Part shown: one piece after another, positions 34,393 to 43,626 of the stretch
Layout of the letters: every line of letters starts with the position of its first letter
Numbering within the stretch: the stretch's first letter is position 1
NCBI RefSeq assembly: GCF_004364645.1
Contig: NZ_SOAW01000001.1
Span: forward strand, 2,108,001 to 2,172,000
DNA: 64,000 bases
From: Naumannella halotolerans
Lineage (GTDB): Bacteria > Actinomycetota > Actinomycetes > Propionibacteriales > Propionibacteriaceae
Direction: 5' to 3'
The notes under the pieces: model-generated
What the model saw: only the letters and a program-made list of their open reading frames with translations
Told to the model about the DNA's origin: nothing
Databases searched by the model: none
Position numbers and translations under genes: made by a program

Positions 34393-36647
34393 CCGAGCTC
34401 ACCCGCACCGAGGCCGGGACCGACCTCTCCACCCGGATCGAACTGGATCTCGGCGGAATGACCTGTGCTGCCTGCGCGAACCGGATCGAACGCAAGCTGA
34501 ACAAGATCGACGGGGCCACCGCGGTGGTCAACTTCGCCACCGAGCGGGCGGTCGTCACCGGTCTGCCCGCCGAGCGGACCGACGACCTGATCACCGTGGT
34601 GGAGAAGGCCGGTTACACCGCCGCGCCGGTGCCCGATGCCGACGACCCGAACGAGACCTCCGCCCCCGACCGGGCCCGGATGCTGCTGAAGCGACTCGCG
34701 GTCGCGGCGATCCTGACCATTCCGCTGGGCAATCTGGCGATCGTCCTCGCCCTCGTACCCGGCGTCCGGTTCCCGGGCTGGGAATGGGTCTGCGTCGCCC
34801 TGGCGATCCCGGTCGTCTTCTGGTCGGCCTGGCCCTTCCACGCCGCCACCGTGAAGAACCTGCGCCACGGCGCGTTCAGCATGGACACCCTGGTCTCGAT
34901 CGGGGTGCTGTCGGCGTTCTTCTGGTCGGTCATCTCGATCATCACCGGCGGCTCGGACGAACCCGGCTACTGGCTGGGGTACGGCGTGACGCCGGCCGGT
35001 GCGGATGCGATCTACCTGGAGGTGGCCGCCGCGGTCACCACCTTCCTGCTGGCCGGCCGCTACTTCGAGGCCCGCGCCCGCCGGGCCGCCCGGGACGTAC
35101 TGACCGCGCTCACCCGGCTGGCGCCCGATGAGGTACGGCTGCTCGCCGCCGACGGCACCGAGCAGCTCGTAGGGGCCCGACGGCTGCGTGCCGGTGATCG
35201 TTTCGCCGTCCGCCCGGGCGAACGGATCGCGGCCGACGGGGTGATCATCGAGGGACGTTCGGCGATCGACACCGCCACCATGACCGGCGAGCCGGTGCCG
35301 ACCGAGGTGGAGCCCGGCGCCGCAGTGTTCAGCGGCACCGTCAACCTCACCGGCCGGTTGGTGATCACCGCCGAACGTACCGGCGAGCGCACCCAGCTGG
35401 CGCAGATGGCGGCCCTCGCCGAGCAGGCCCAGGCCCGCAAGGCGAATGTGCAGCGGTTGGTCGACCGGGTCGTCTCGGTCTTCGTACCGGTCGTCCTGCT
35501 GATCGCCGTCGGCACCCTGGTCGGCTGGTTGCTGAGCGGCAACCCCGCCCGGGAGGCGTTCAGCGCCGCCGTCTCGGTGCTGATCATCGCCTGCCCCTGT
35601 GCGCTCGGGCTGGCCACCCCGACCGCCCTGATGGTCGGTATCGGCCGGGCCGGCCAGCTCGGCATCGTGATCAAGGGACCGGATGCCCTGGAGGCTTCCG
35701 GGGCGGTCGACGTGGTGGTGCTGGACAAGACCGGCACCGTCACCTCCGGAGCGATGTCGGTCGACCGGGTCGCGGCCTGGGGCATCTCCGAACCCGAGCT
35801 GCTGCAACTCGCCGCCGCGGTCGAGGCCCATTCCGAGCATCCGATCGCAGCCGCCGTCGTCGCCGCCCACACCGGCGACCTGCCACCGGCCGCCGATCAT
35901 CGGGCGCTGCCCGGTATGGGTGCGGCCGCAACCGTCGACGGTACCGAGGTGCTGATCGGCAATGCGGTGCTGATGGAGTCGGCCCAGGTACGGCTCGATG
36001 CGGTGGCCTGCGAATTCGGCGAGGCCGCCGAGGAGTCCGGCAGCACCTGCGTCTTCGTCGCCCGCGCCGGGGAACTGGTCGGCGCCATCGCCGTCTCCGA
36101 CCAGGTCGCCGATTCCGCCGCCGAGGCGGTCGCCCAGTTGAAGGCCTTGGGGCTGCGGACGGTCCTGCTCACCGGTGACCGCCCCCGGCCGGCCGAACGG
36201 GTCGGCGCCGAGCTCGGTGTCGACGAGGTGATCAGCGGGGTCCTGCCGACCGAGAAGGTGGCAGCGATCGCTGCCCTGCAGGCTGAAGGCCATCGGGTTG
36301 CGATGGTGGGCGACGGGATCAACGATGCCGCGGCGCTGGCCAGTGCCGACCTCGGTCTGGCCGTGCTGCACGGCACCGACTTGGCATTGAAGTCGGCCGA
36401 CATGATCCTGGTCCGGCGTCACCTGTCGGTGATCGCCGATGCGATCGGTCTGGCCCGGGCCAGCCTGCGGACCATCCGCGGCAACCTGATCTGGGCCTTC
36501 GGTTACAACGTGGCCGCCATCCCGCTGGCCGCGGCGGGTCTGCTGAACCCGCTGATCGCCGGGATCGCGATGTCACTGTCCTCGGTCTTCGTGGTCGGCA
36601 ACAGCCTGCGGCTGCGTCGCTACCGCTCCCGCGCCGGCCGGCACTGA
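34389..36647 (+). CDS. copA: Copper-translocating P-type ATPase
   Basis: A 752-residue P1B-type ATPase. One N-terminal HMA domain has GGMTCAACANRIERKL (Cys26, Cys29). Next come transmembrane segments, the actuator loop TMTGEPVPTEVEPGA and the membrane metal site IIACPCALGLATPTALMVG (CPC). The phosphorylation site is LDKTGTVTSG and the nucleotide domain has the HP motif SEHPIAAAVV. VGDGINDAAALASADLG follows. All catalytic motifs are intact. It exports Cu+ or feeds it to the periplasmic side. The start overlaps the CopD-CtaG stop by 4 bases, tying the ATPase to delivery rather than only detoxification. No copper repressor gene is adjacent. Confidence 0.93.
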   Translation: MTELTRTEAGTDLSTRIELDLGGMTCAACANRIERKLNKIDGATAVVNFATERAVVTGLPAERTDDLITVVEKAGYTAAPVPDADDPNETSAPDRARMLLKRLAVAAILTIPLGNLAIVLALVPGVRFPGWEWVCVALAIPVVFWSAWPFHAATVKNLRHGAFSMDTLVSIGVLSAFFWSVISIITGGSDEPGYWLGYGVTPAGADAIYLEVAAAVTTFLLAGRYFEARARRAARDVLTALTRLAPDEVRLLAADGTEQLVGARRLRAGDRFAVRPGERIAADGVIIEGRSAIDTATMTGEPVPTEVEPGAAVFSGTVNLTGRLVITAERTGERTQLAQMAALAEQAQARKANVQRLVDRVVSVFVPVVLLIAVGTLVGWLLSGNPAREAFSAAVSVLIIACPCALGLATPTALMVGIGRAGQLGIVIKGPDALEASGAVDVVVLDKTGTVTSGAMSVDRVAAWGISEPELLQLAAAVEAHSEHPIAAAVVAAHTGDLPPAADHRALPGMGAAATVDGTEVLIGNAVLMESAQVRLDAVACEFGEAAEESGSTCVFVARAGELVGAIAVSDQVADSAAEAVAQLKALGLRTVLLTGDRPRPAERVGAELGVDEVISGVLPTEKVAAIAALQAEGHRVAMVGDGINDAAALASADLGLAVLHGTDLALKSADMILVRRHLSVIADAIGLARASLRTIRGNLIWAFGYNVAAIPLAAAGLLNPLIAGIAMSLSSVFVVGNSLRLRRYRSRAGRH

Positions 36648-36691
36648 CCGCGCCAGCGGCCGGCCGCGATCACCGGGACGCTCGCCGCGAC

Positions 36692-37138
36692 TCAGTCGTC
36701 GTCATCCCCGTCATCGTCATCATCATCGTCGTCGTAGTCATCATCATCGTCGTCGTCATCGACCGAGCCACCTGAGCCGCCAGAGCCGCCAGAACCACCC
36801 GAGCCACCCGAGCCACCACCCCCGGTGGCGCTGCGACCGTCACCATCGGTGTCGGGGTAGATGATCGTCGGCTCGACGGCCACCGGCTTCGGACGCTCCG
36901 GTGTGGCCACCGGTGTCGGCTCCGGGCTCGGACTGGCCGAGCCTGCCGACGCACCCGGTGCCGGTGACTCCGGTGTCGACGACGGGTCGGTGCTCGGCGA
37001 GGCCGAGGCTCCGGCAGCAGGGTCGCCGACGACCACCCCGGCACTCGGCGTCTGCGTTCCCCCCTGGGTGCCGGTCATCAGGTAGATCCCCGTCATCCCC
37101 ACCAGCAGCAACAGCACCACAGCAATCCCCACCTTCAT
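36692..37138 (-). CDS. Secreted or anchored small protein with Gly-Ser linker and poly-Asp tail
   Basis: A 148-residue protein. Residues 3-20 are a hydrophobic signal or anchor (VGIAVVLLLLVGMTGIYL). Then comes a Ser/Pro/Ala-rich region (residues 30-85), a short ordered-looking stretch (VEPTIIYPDTDGDGRS), a GGSGGSGGS run, and a tail of about 25 residues that is almost all Asp. Nothing similar to a known enzyme is visible. The poly-Asp tail could bind Ca2+ or other cations outside the cell. It is the last gene of a seven-gene operon, overlapping its upstream neighbour by 4 bases. It ends 44 bp from the convergent copA. The repeats are slippage-prone, so the exact length may be uncertain. Confidence 0.72.
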   Translation of the reverse strand: MKVGIAVVLLLLVGMTGIYLMTGTQGGTQTPSAGVVVGDPAAGASASPSTDPSSTPESPAPGASAGSASPSPEPTPVATPERPKPVAVEPTIIYPDTDGDGRSATGGGGSGGSGGSGGSGGSGGSVDDDDDDDDYDDDDDDDDGDDDD

Positions 37139-38202
37139 GAGACCGATTCTTCCCTGTCCGCAGGAGGGTTCGGTGAGGTGTCGATGAGAAAAGCCTCATC
37201 TGCGGCCTCGGCCAGCAACTGGGCCGCCAGCTCCCGCCACGGTGGCCGGAAGGCGTAGACACAGCCCAGCCGCAACCGGGTGGCCCACCGGTACGCGGCA
37301 AGCCGCGGCGCCGGCACCTGCAACCGCTCGGCGAGGTCGAATCCGGTCCGCTCGACCACGGCAGCAGCCTGCGGTGACCACCGTCCCTGTCGCCGTCGGA
37401 GCTGGGCGTGCTCGATCAGATTGGCCTGATCCAGGGCCAGCTCACCCCACGCCAGGGTGTCGAAGTCGAGGATTCCGACACCGGCATCGGCGAACATCAC
37501 CTGCTTGTCGTGCAGATCGCGGTGACTGACACCCACCGGGCCCGCTGCGGCCAGCAGCACCGGGGCCAGCGCGGCGAGGCCCCGGCGCGCCAGGACCGGG
37601 TCGACGGCGCCGAAATCGATCGCTCGGTCCACCCATCGCTGCACCACGGCCAGTTCGGCCTCGGCATCGTGCAGCGGCAGACCGTCCGTCGGCGCACCGG
37701 CGAAATCCACCCAGGCCTCACCGAAGTCGCCCCACCAGGATCGCCAACTCCGTGCCGTCGCCACACCACCCAGGTGGTGGGCATCGGTACCCGGGACGAC
37801 ACTGAAGCGAACCCGGTCCTCACCGTGCTCCAGCACCGCTGCAGCCGCCAGGCCGGCCGCAGCCGCGATCCGTTCACCCCTCTCGGCGCGTTCGACCACC
37901 GGCGCCACCGGTGAACGGGTGAGCTTGACGAAACCGGACTCCACCGCGATCACCGCGCGCTTGCCCGGACGGTGGGCCACCAGTCGACCGTGTGCGGCCA
38001 GCTCCGACAGGCCGGGCAGCTTCGGATCGACCGCATGGGCGAGCAGCTTCACCTGTCCCTGCCGGTCCACCGACCCCGCACGTACCCGTCCCCGCGGATC
38101 GGAACCGGCGAAGGTGAGCTTGCCCCTGCCCGGCCAGGCCCGTTCCACCTCGATCCTCTGTCCGGCATCGATCACTTCGGCCGGTACGGGGCCAGCGCTC
38201 AT
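37135..38202 (-). CDS. APH-fold phosphotransferase (second of a pair)
   Basis: A 355-residue protein of the aminoglycoside phosphotransferase/choline-kinase fold. The catalytic loop reads VSHRDLHDKQVMF, with Gln at the usual Asn position, and the metal-binding motif is GILDFDTLAWGELALDQANL. The N-terminal lobe contains the segment AVIAVESGFVKLTRSPVAP. ATG 38202 overlaps the upstream kinase stop, whereas the longer frame to 38253 has no support. It is probably a small-molecule or lipid-linked sugar kinase rather than an antibiotic-resistance enzyme, because it lies in a glycosyltransferase-exporter operon. The substrate is unknown. Confidence 0.78.
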   Translation of the reverse strand: MSAGPVPAEVIDAGQRIEVERAWPGRGKLTFAGSDPRGRVRAGSVDRQGQVKLLAHAVDPKLPGLSELAAHGRLVAHRPGKRAVIAVESGFVKLTRSPVAPVVERAERGERIAAAAGLAAAAVLEHGEDRVRFSVVPGTDAHHLGGVATARSWRSWWGDFGEAWVDFAGAPTDGLPLHDAEAELAVVQRWVDRAIDFGAVDPVLARRGLAALAPVLLAAAGPVGVSHRDLHDKQVMFADAGVGILDFDTLAWGELALDQANLIEHAQLRRRQGRWSPQAAAVVERTGFDLAERLQVPAPRLAAYRWATRLRLGCVYAFRPPWRELAAQLLAEAADEAFLIDTSPNPPADREESVS

Positions 38203-39365
38203 GCCAGCACCCCCGCAGCCAACTCGATCACCTTTCGGGTACGTGCGCGCCACTCGGGATCACCTGCCCGGAACGGTTGGTCCAGGCGGGTCAACAAGGC
38301 ATGCCCGATCCACGGCCGAAGATCATCGGCCGCGGCGCCGTATCCCTCAAGCAGTGCCTCGGCCCGGCGCGACGACCCATGATCGATCAGTTCGACGGCG
38401 ACGAAACCGGCCAGGTCCAGACGCGGATCGCCGAATCCGGAACGGTCCAGATCGGCCACCACACAACGACTGCCGGCGTCGACCAGCACCTGGTCGGCGG
38501 AGAAGTCCCCGTGCACCCGGACGTGGCGGCGTTCGACCAGCCGCACCGCGGTCTCGACCTCGGCGGCCTGCTCGGCCAGTTCGGTGTCGACCAGCCGCAG
38601 GGATCGGAGCTGCCGAGCGCGTTGTTCGGCGAGTTGATCCGGACCGTGATGCGGCCCGGGACCACCGGCGACACGGTGCAACCGGGCGAGTTCCGCCCCG
38701 GCCTGTTGCAGCAGCTGCCGGTCGTCACAACCCGCCAGGTCACCGGGCCCGTCGATCCACGGCCAGAAACTGATCCGGCCGTTGCGATGCACCTCGGTCG
38801 GGACGAGTATCCGCACGCCGTGCGCGGCCAGGTGGGCAGGGACCCGCAATGCTTCCGGATCGGCGGCGGCATTCAACCGCACCAGCAGATCGGAGTCATT
38901 CCGGGTGGTACTGCCGACGGCCCAGCGAGCCACCATCCGTCGCGAGGGGTTATAGCGCAGCACCGGCAGACCACCTCCGGCCCAGCGTTCGATCACCTGC
39001 CGACCGGCGGCAGAGCTGCCTGGCCGGGCGGCGCGCAGCAGGATCGGATCGCTGGCTGCCGGACCGTGTGCCCAGTGCAGATCGGTGCCGCAGATCGCAC
39101 CGGTGACCACCGTCGCACCGTGCGCCTCGGCGGTACGGATCGACCGCTGCAGCTTGTCGGCATGACCCGGCGTACTCACCCGGATCCAGCGCAACTCCCC
39201 CGACAGCTCCAGGGCAGCCACGGTCGACAGCCCGGGTTTGTGCCGCAACCGGGTGGCCTGGGCCGGCGCGCCGAGATCGGCGGCCAGCCGTTGCCGGTCG
39301 AGCAACCACGCCGCTGCCTGGTCCATCCGGTTCCTCTCGACGGTCCTGGTCGGGTCGACTGTCAC
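38199..39365 (-). CDS. APH-fold phosphotransferase (first of a pair)
   Basis: A 388-residue kinase-fold protein. The catalytic loop is VRVHGDFSADQVLVDAGSR and the metal motif CVVADLDRSGFGDPRLDLAG, both in the spacing of APH enzymes. The N-terminal lobe has LRHKPGLSTVAALELSG, where the Lys may bind ATP. GTG 39365 overlaps the ABC exporter stop (GTGA). It and the next gene are two divergent kinases in tandem, which suggests a pair acting on one product or a heterodimer. Function is inferred from the fold only. Confidence 0.78.
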   Translation of the reverse strand: MTVDPTRTVERNRMDQAAAWLLDRQRLAADLGAPAQATRLRHKPGLSTVAALELSGELRWIRVSTPGHADKLQRSIRTAEAHGATVVTGAICGTDLHWAHGPAASDPILLRAARPGSSAAGRQVIERWAGGGLPVLRYNPSRRMVARWAVGSTTRNDSDLLVRLNAAADPEALRVPAHLAAHGVRILVPTEVHRNGRISFWPWIDGPGDLAGCDDRQLLQQAGAELARLHRVAGGPGPHHGPDQLAEQRARQLRSLRLVDTELAEQAAEVETAVRLVERRHVRVHGDFSADQVLVDAGSRCVVADLDRSGFGDPRLDLAGFVAVELIDHGSSRRAEALLEGYGAAADDLRPWIGHALLTRLDQPFRAGDPEWRARTRKVIELAAGVLA

Positions 39366-41170
39366 TGCACTCCCCCGGCCGGCTGCAGCGAACGGGACCG
39401 GTCCCAGACGTCGTCGGCGGACTCGGCCATCAGACCGGCCGGCCAGGGCGCTGCGGCGGGCCCGTCCCAGCGCACCCTGCCCTCGCTCAACCAGACCACT
39501 CGGTCGCAACTGCGGGCCATCAGCTCGTCGTGGGTGATCATGATGGTGGTACGCCCGACGCTCAGCGCGCCGATCGCCTCCCGTACCGCCGCCGCGTTCT
39601 CCCGGTCTAGACCGCTGGTCGGTTCGTCCAGCAGCACGATCGGGGCATCGCGCAACAGTGCCCTGGCCAACGCGATCCGTTGCCGCTGACCGCCGGACAG
39701 GGTACCGCCGCGCTCACCGATCTCGGTCTCGTACCCCTCCGGGAGCCGGGAGACGAATTCGTCGACCCGGGCCGCCCGGGCCGCCCGCCGCAGTTCGGCA
39801 TCGCTGGCCTCGGGATTCCCTTGCCGGATGTTGTCGGCGATGGTCCCGGTGAACAGCACCGCCTCCTGCGGTACGAAGGCGATCCGCTCCCGCAGCTGGC
39901 GCAGATCCAGCTCCCGCAGGTCGTGGCCGTCTAGGCTGACCGCCCCCTGCACCGGATCGATCATCCGCAGCAGCAGGCTGGCCATGGTCGACTTGCCCGA
40001 ACCGGACGGGCCGACCAGCGCGATCTGCTGTTCCCGCGGGATCGTCAATGACAGCTCCCGCAGAACCGGCACCTGGTTGTCGTAGGCGGCGGTGACCGAA
40101 TCGAGCACGATATGTCCGGCATCGGCCGGCACCGGCACCGGATTCGGCGGGCTGACGATGTCGAAGCGTTCGTCGAGCAGATCGGCCACCCGCTCACCCG
40201 AAGCAGTGGCCTTGGCGATCCGGCCGGTGTACTTCGCCATGTCCCGCAGCGGTTTCATCGACGTCTTCAGATAGGTCAGGAAGAGCACCAGGTCACCGGG
40301 GGTCATCTGCATCTGGGTCACCCGGTAGCCGCCGAAGACCAGCACCAGGGCGACACAGACGCCGACCACCACATCGGTGGAGCGTTCCAACGAGGCCGAC
40401 AGACGACGGGCCTGCACCCCGTCGGTGAGCGACTTCGAGTTCCGGCCCCGGAACTGGTCGGCGGTCGCATGCTGCAGGTTGTAGGCCTGCACCGTCTGCA
40501 TCGCACCGAGGGTCTCGTTGGCGATGTTGGCGAGATCGCCCTCACTGCGTCGGGTCTTCCGTGCGGCCTTGGTGATCTTCGGGCTCATCTGCCATGCCAG
40601 CAGCAGGTACGCCGCCGAGGCTCCGACGATGGCCAGGGTCAGCAGCGGATCCATCCACAGCATCACTCCGCCCATCGCGAGCAGGGTCACCACATTGACC
40701 ACCATCGGCATCCCGGCGGTGATCAACACCTCCTGCAGCCTGCCGACATCGGAGACCAGCCGTTGCACGACATCGCCGCGCCGGCTGCGCGAGTGGTAGC
40801 GCATCGACAACTCGGTGACATGTTCGAAGACCTGTTGCCGCAGGCGGGTGGTGACCTTGGAGCCGACCAGGGCCAGGGCGACCGTACCGAGGTAGTTGCA
40901 GACCGCGCGCAGGCCGATGATCGAGATCGTGGCCAGGCCACAGGCGACCAGGAACTGCACGGTGGCCCGCGGGGCATCGACAGCCAGATCGGCGCCGAGG
41001 GAGGTGGTCACCGCATCCACCACGAACTTCACCGGCCAGGGTTCCAGCACCCGGAAGACGACCTCGAACAGCAGGGCCACACCGCCGGCCGCGGCCAGGG
41101 CCCGCTGTCCGCCGGTGTGCGGACGCAGGATCTGCAGGGTACGGCGCAGCGCGCGTTCCTTGATCTTCAT
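39362..41170 (-). CDS. ABC exporter with fused membrane and ATPase domains
   Basis: A 602-residue type-I-like exporter half-transporter. The membrane domain (residues about 1-310) has six hydrophobic segments, for example ALAAAGGVALLFEVVFRVL and FLVACGLATISIIGLRAVCN. The ATPase domain carries Walker A GPSGSGKSTMASLLLRM, Q-loop FVPQEAVLFTGTI, signature LSGGQRQRIALARALL, Walker B IVLLDEPTSGLD and H-loop IMITHDE, so it is catalytically complete. It should work as a homodimer. It lies between the glycosyltransferases and the two kinases with 4-base overlaps on both sides, and probably exports the product made by them. Confidence 0.9.
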   Translation of the reverse strand: MKIKERALRRTLQILRPHTGGQRALAAAGGVALLFEVVFRVLEPWPVKFVVDAVTTSLGADLAVDAPRATVQFLVACGLATISIIGLRAVCNYLGTVALALVGSKVTTRLRQQVFEHVTELSMRYHSRSRRGDVVQRLVSDVGRLQEVLITAGMPMVVNVVTLLAMGGVMLWMDPLLTLAIVGASAAYLLLAWQMSPKITKAARKTRRSEGDLANIANETLGAMQTVQAYNLQHATADQFRGRNSKSLTDGVQARRLSASLERSTDVVVGVCVALVLVFGGYRVTQMQMTPGDLVLFLTYLKTSMKPLRDMAKYTGRIAKATASGERVADLLDERFDIVSPPNPVPVPADAGHIVLDSVTAAYDNQVPVLRELSLTIPREQQIALVGPSGSGKSTMASLLLRMIDPVQGAVSLDGHDLRELDLRQLRERIAFVPQEAVLFTGTIADNIRQGNPEASDAELRRAARAARVDEFVSRLPEGYETEIGERGGTLSGGQRQRIALARALLRDAPIVLLDEPTSGLDRENAAAVREAIGALSVGRTTIMITHDELMARSCDRVVWLSEGRVRWDGPAAAPWPAGLMAESADDVWDRSRSLQPAGGVQ

Positions 41171-42357
41171 CGCTCACCTCCGATGACGGCGGGGATCAGA
41201 TCGCCCACCGTGGATCCCAGCACCGCATCCCAGGAGTGGGCAGCGCCGACCAGCAACCGTGCCGAGGCACCCATCCGGGCAGCCCGGGACGGATCGGCGA
41301 CCAGTCGCCGAATGGCGGCGTCCAACAGCTCCGGGCGCGGTTCGGGGAGCAGTTCGCCGGTGGCCGGCCGGACCACATCGGCGATGTCACCGATGTCGGT
41401 GGCGACGATCGGCAACCCGGCGGCGGCATACTCGTAGACCTTCAGCGGGGAGAAATAGTGATCACCACTGACCGGATAGGGAGCAACGCCGACGGTGCAT
41501 CCCTGCAGCTGTCCGGGGACCTCGCTGGGGGCCACGGCACCACGGAAGTCGACGCTGACGCCGAGCTCTGCAGCGAGTTTGCGCAGTGCCGGCCCCTCGG
41601 GACCGTCACCGATGATCCGCAGGGTCCAGTGACCGTCGGCGAGCGCCGCGGCGCGCACCAGTTCGGCGGCACCGTGCCAGGGCTTCAACGTACCGACGAA
41701 GACCGCGACCGGTGTCCCGGTGCTCGGACTCACCTGCCGGATCCGGTCGGTGTTCACACCGTTGGGGATCACCCGCACCGGGACCGGGACGTGTTCGGTG
41801 AGCCACTCCGCCACGGGTGCGGACACGGCGACCACCACATCGGCAGCCTGCAGTTGGCGGCGCAGACAGGTCTGCGCCAGTGCGGCGTCGACCAGTTCCC
41901 GATGCCGCCGCTGCTCGTCGATCAGCGGCGCGTTCACCTCCAGCACCGCCGGCACCCCGAGGGCTGCGGCCACCTGCTGGGCGACGGTGGAGAACAGCGA
42001 GTACCGCTCGTAGACGAGGTCGCAGCCGTCCTCGATCACGCGGGCGGCGATCTCGTCGGCGGCCGCGGCCACCGCCTGCTCCCGGGCTGCGGTGTCACTG
42101 CGGTCGGCGCGCACCTTGATCCGGGTGACCGGAACCGTTCCGAGGTCATCCGGCAGGTCGTCACCGGTGCGCAGGCAGTAGAGGTGGGGATCCCAGCCGC
42201 GGTTGCGCCAGGCACGGGCGATCTCCTGCACGTGCACCGAGGCACCCTTGCGGCCGAACACCCCGATACCGGGATCGGCGACCACCTGGGCGACGCGTGG
42301 CCGCTGCTTCCGGCCGGGATCGACGGCGGGGATCCGGGCTGCTGTGGACATGATCAT
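41167..42357 (-). CDS. Glycosyltransferase family 4 (second)
   Basis: A 396-residue GT-B glycosyltransferase. The N-terminal half begins VAQVVADPGIGVFGRKGASV, with the donor-side VFVGTLKPWHGAAELVRAAA in the C-terminal half. The GT4 motif is YFSPLKVYEYAAAGLPIVAT, with Glu at the nucleotide-sugar position. No membrane segment is evident, so it is cytoplasmic or peripheral. It overlaps the preceding GT4 gene and the following ABC exporter by 4 bases each. The donor and acceptor cannot be read from sequence. Confidence 0.88.
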   Translation of the reverse strand: MIMSTAARIPAVDPGRKQRPRVAQVVADPGIGVFGRKGASVHVQEIARAWRNRGWDPHLYCLRTGDDLPDDLGTVPVTRIKVRADRSDTAAREQAVAAAADEIAARVIEDGCDLVYERYSLFSTVAQQVAAALGVPAVLEVNAPLIDEQRRHRELVDAALAQTCLRRQLQAADVVVAVSAPVAEWLTEHVPVPVRVIPNGVNTDRIRQVSPSTGTPVAVFVGTLKPWHGAAELVRAAALADGHWTLRIIGDGPEGPALRKLAAELGVSVDFRGAVAPSEVPGQLQGCTVGVAPYPVSGDHYFSPLKVYEYAAAGLPIVATDIGDIADVVRPATGELLPEPRPELLDAAIRRLVADPSRAARMGASARLLVGAAHSWDAVLGSTVGDLIPAVIGGER

Positions 42358-43601
42358 CTTCCTGCTTCCCGACCGCTGGTGATCGTCTGCAGGGCCGCCA
42401 GCTTGGCCGCCTGCCTGCGGGAGTCGTATTCGGTCTCGATCAGTCGCCGGGCATTGGCGGCGATCTGCATCCGCGGATGGGACGGGTCGGCTGCTGCGAT
42501 CAGGGCGGTGGCGAGTGCGGCCGGATCACCCGGTGGTACGAGCGTCCCGGTTCGCTCCCCGGGGTTCTCCGCCGGCCAGATCGCCTCCGGGATACCGGTG
42601 ACCGCCGAGGCGATGCAGGGCACGCCCCGAGCCATCGCCTCCAGCAGCACCGTCGGCAGGCCCTCGGCATTGCCGTCGGCGGCGTTGACGCTCGGCACCA
42701 CCATCACATCGGCCCAGTTCATCAACTCCTGCAACTCGGTCTGGCTGCGGGGTCCGATCAGCTCGACGGTGTCGACCAGCCCGTTGGCGATGATCTGGGT
42801 CTGCAGCTCGCGGCGCAGCTCCCCGTCGCCGGCGATCCGTACCCGGCACCGCAGGCCCGCCCCGGTGGCGACCGACACGGCATCGATGAGTACGGCGAAC
42901 CCCTTCTTGGCGACCAATCGGCCCACCGCGGCGATGTTCAGCGTCTGTCCGACCTCATCGGGGGCGGTGAAGGGGAAGCGTTCCAGTTCGAGCCCGTTGC
43001 GTACCACGGTGACCCGGGCACCGAGCTCACCGAACTGTTCGCGCAGGTAGGCATGGTTGTAGTCGCTGATGGTGATCACTTGGTCGGCGTCGCGCAGGAT
43101 CAGCGCCAGCACCTCACGGTCGATCGACTTGTGGAAGATGTCCTTGGCATGGGTGGTGACCGAGAAGCTGATCCCCAGCAGTTTCGCCGCCAACCAGGCA
43201 ACCCGGGCCTGTACCGAGGCGAAGTGGGCATGCAGGTGATCGATACCCGCATCGGCGGCGGCGGTCGCCACCTCGACGCCCTGCAGCACATCCACCGGAT
43301 CGAACCTGACCAGCCAGGGCATCAGTGCGCCGAAGCGCGGGCCGAAGTCGGGAAGCACCCGCTCGGCGGCGGCCATCACCACCGCGGCATCGCTCAACTT
43401 GTGCGGTTTCCCGACGTGGTGCACCGGTGCCTGGACCCGGGCGATCTCGGGCTGGAACCGGGCATCGGTGGTGGGGCGCAGGGAGAAGATCGACAACTTC
43501 TCCCCTGCCGCCTCCCGGGCCAGGATCTCGGTGACGATGAAGGTCTCCGAATAGCGCGGGTAGACCTTCACCACGTATCCGATGTGCGGTTTCTCGGTCA
43601 C
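42354..43601 (-). CDS. Glycosyltransferase family 4 (first)
   Basis: A 415-residue GT-B glycosyltransferase: VVKVYPRYSETFIVTEILAR at the N-terminus, IDHLHAHFASVQARVAWLAA, and the C-terminal VGRLVAKKGFAVLIDAV. The GT4 motif GNAEGLPTVLLEAMARGVP has both conserved Glu residues. GTG 43601 has GGAGGA 3-8 nt upstream; the frame extends to a TTG at 43637 without a binding site. It is 25 bp after the GT28-like gene and overlaps the next GT4 by 4 bases. The opening resembles colanic-acid-type GTs, but that does not fix the product. Confidence 0.88.
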   Translation of the reverse strand: MTEKPHIGYVVKVYPRYSETFIVTEILAREAAGEKLSIFSLRPTTDARFQPEIARVQAPVHHVGKPHKLSDAAVVMAAAERVLPDFGPRFGALMPWLVRFDPVDVLQGVEVATAAADAGIDHLHAHFASVQARVAWLAAKLLGISFSVTTHAKDIFHKSIDREVLALILRDADQVITISDYNHAYLREQFGELGARVTVVRNGLELERFPFTAPDEVGQTLNIAAVGRLVAKKGFAVLIDAVSVATGAGLRCRVRIAGDGELRRELQTQIIANGLVDTVELIGPRSQTELQELMNWADVMVVPSVNAADGNAEGLPTVLLEAMARGVPCIASAVTGIPEAIWPAENPGERTGTLVPPGDPAALATALIAAADPSHPRMQIAANARRLIETEYDSRRQAAKLAALQTITSGREAGR

Positions 43602-43626
43602 AGGTCCTCCGTCGACGGTGATCGGT

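Noticed and set aside
32706-35100. A long plus-strand frame open through CopD-CtaG into copA
   Set aside because: It is Arg/Pro-rich with no family similarity until it reaches the copA frame. It is a shadow upstream of the true copA start.
37135-39365. Aminoglycoside resistance genes
   Set aside because: They have the APH fold, but context is a glycosyltransferase-exporter operon and the substrate region is not that of known resistance enzymes.
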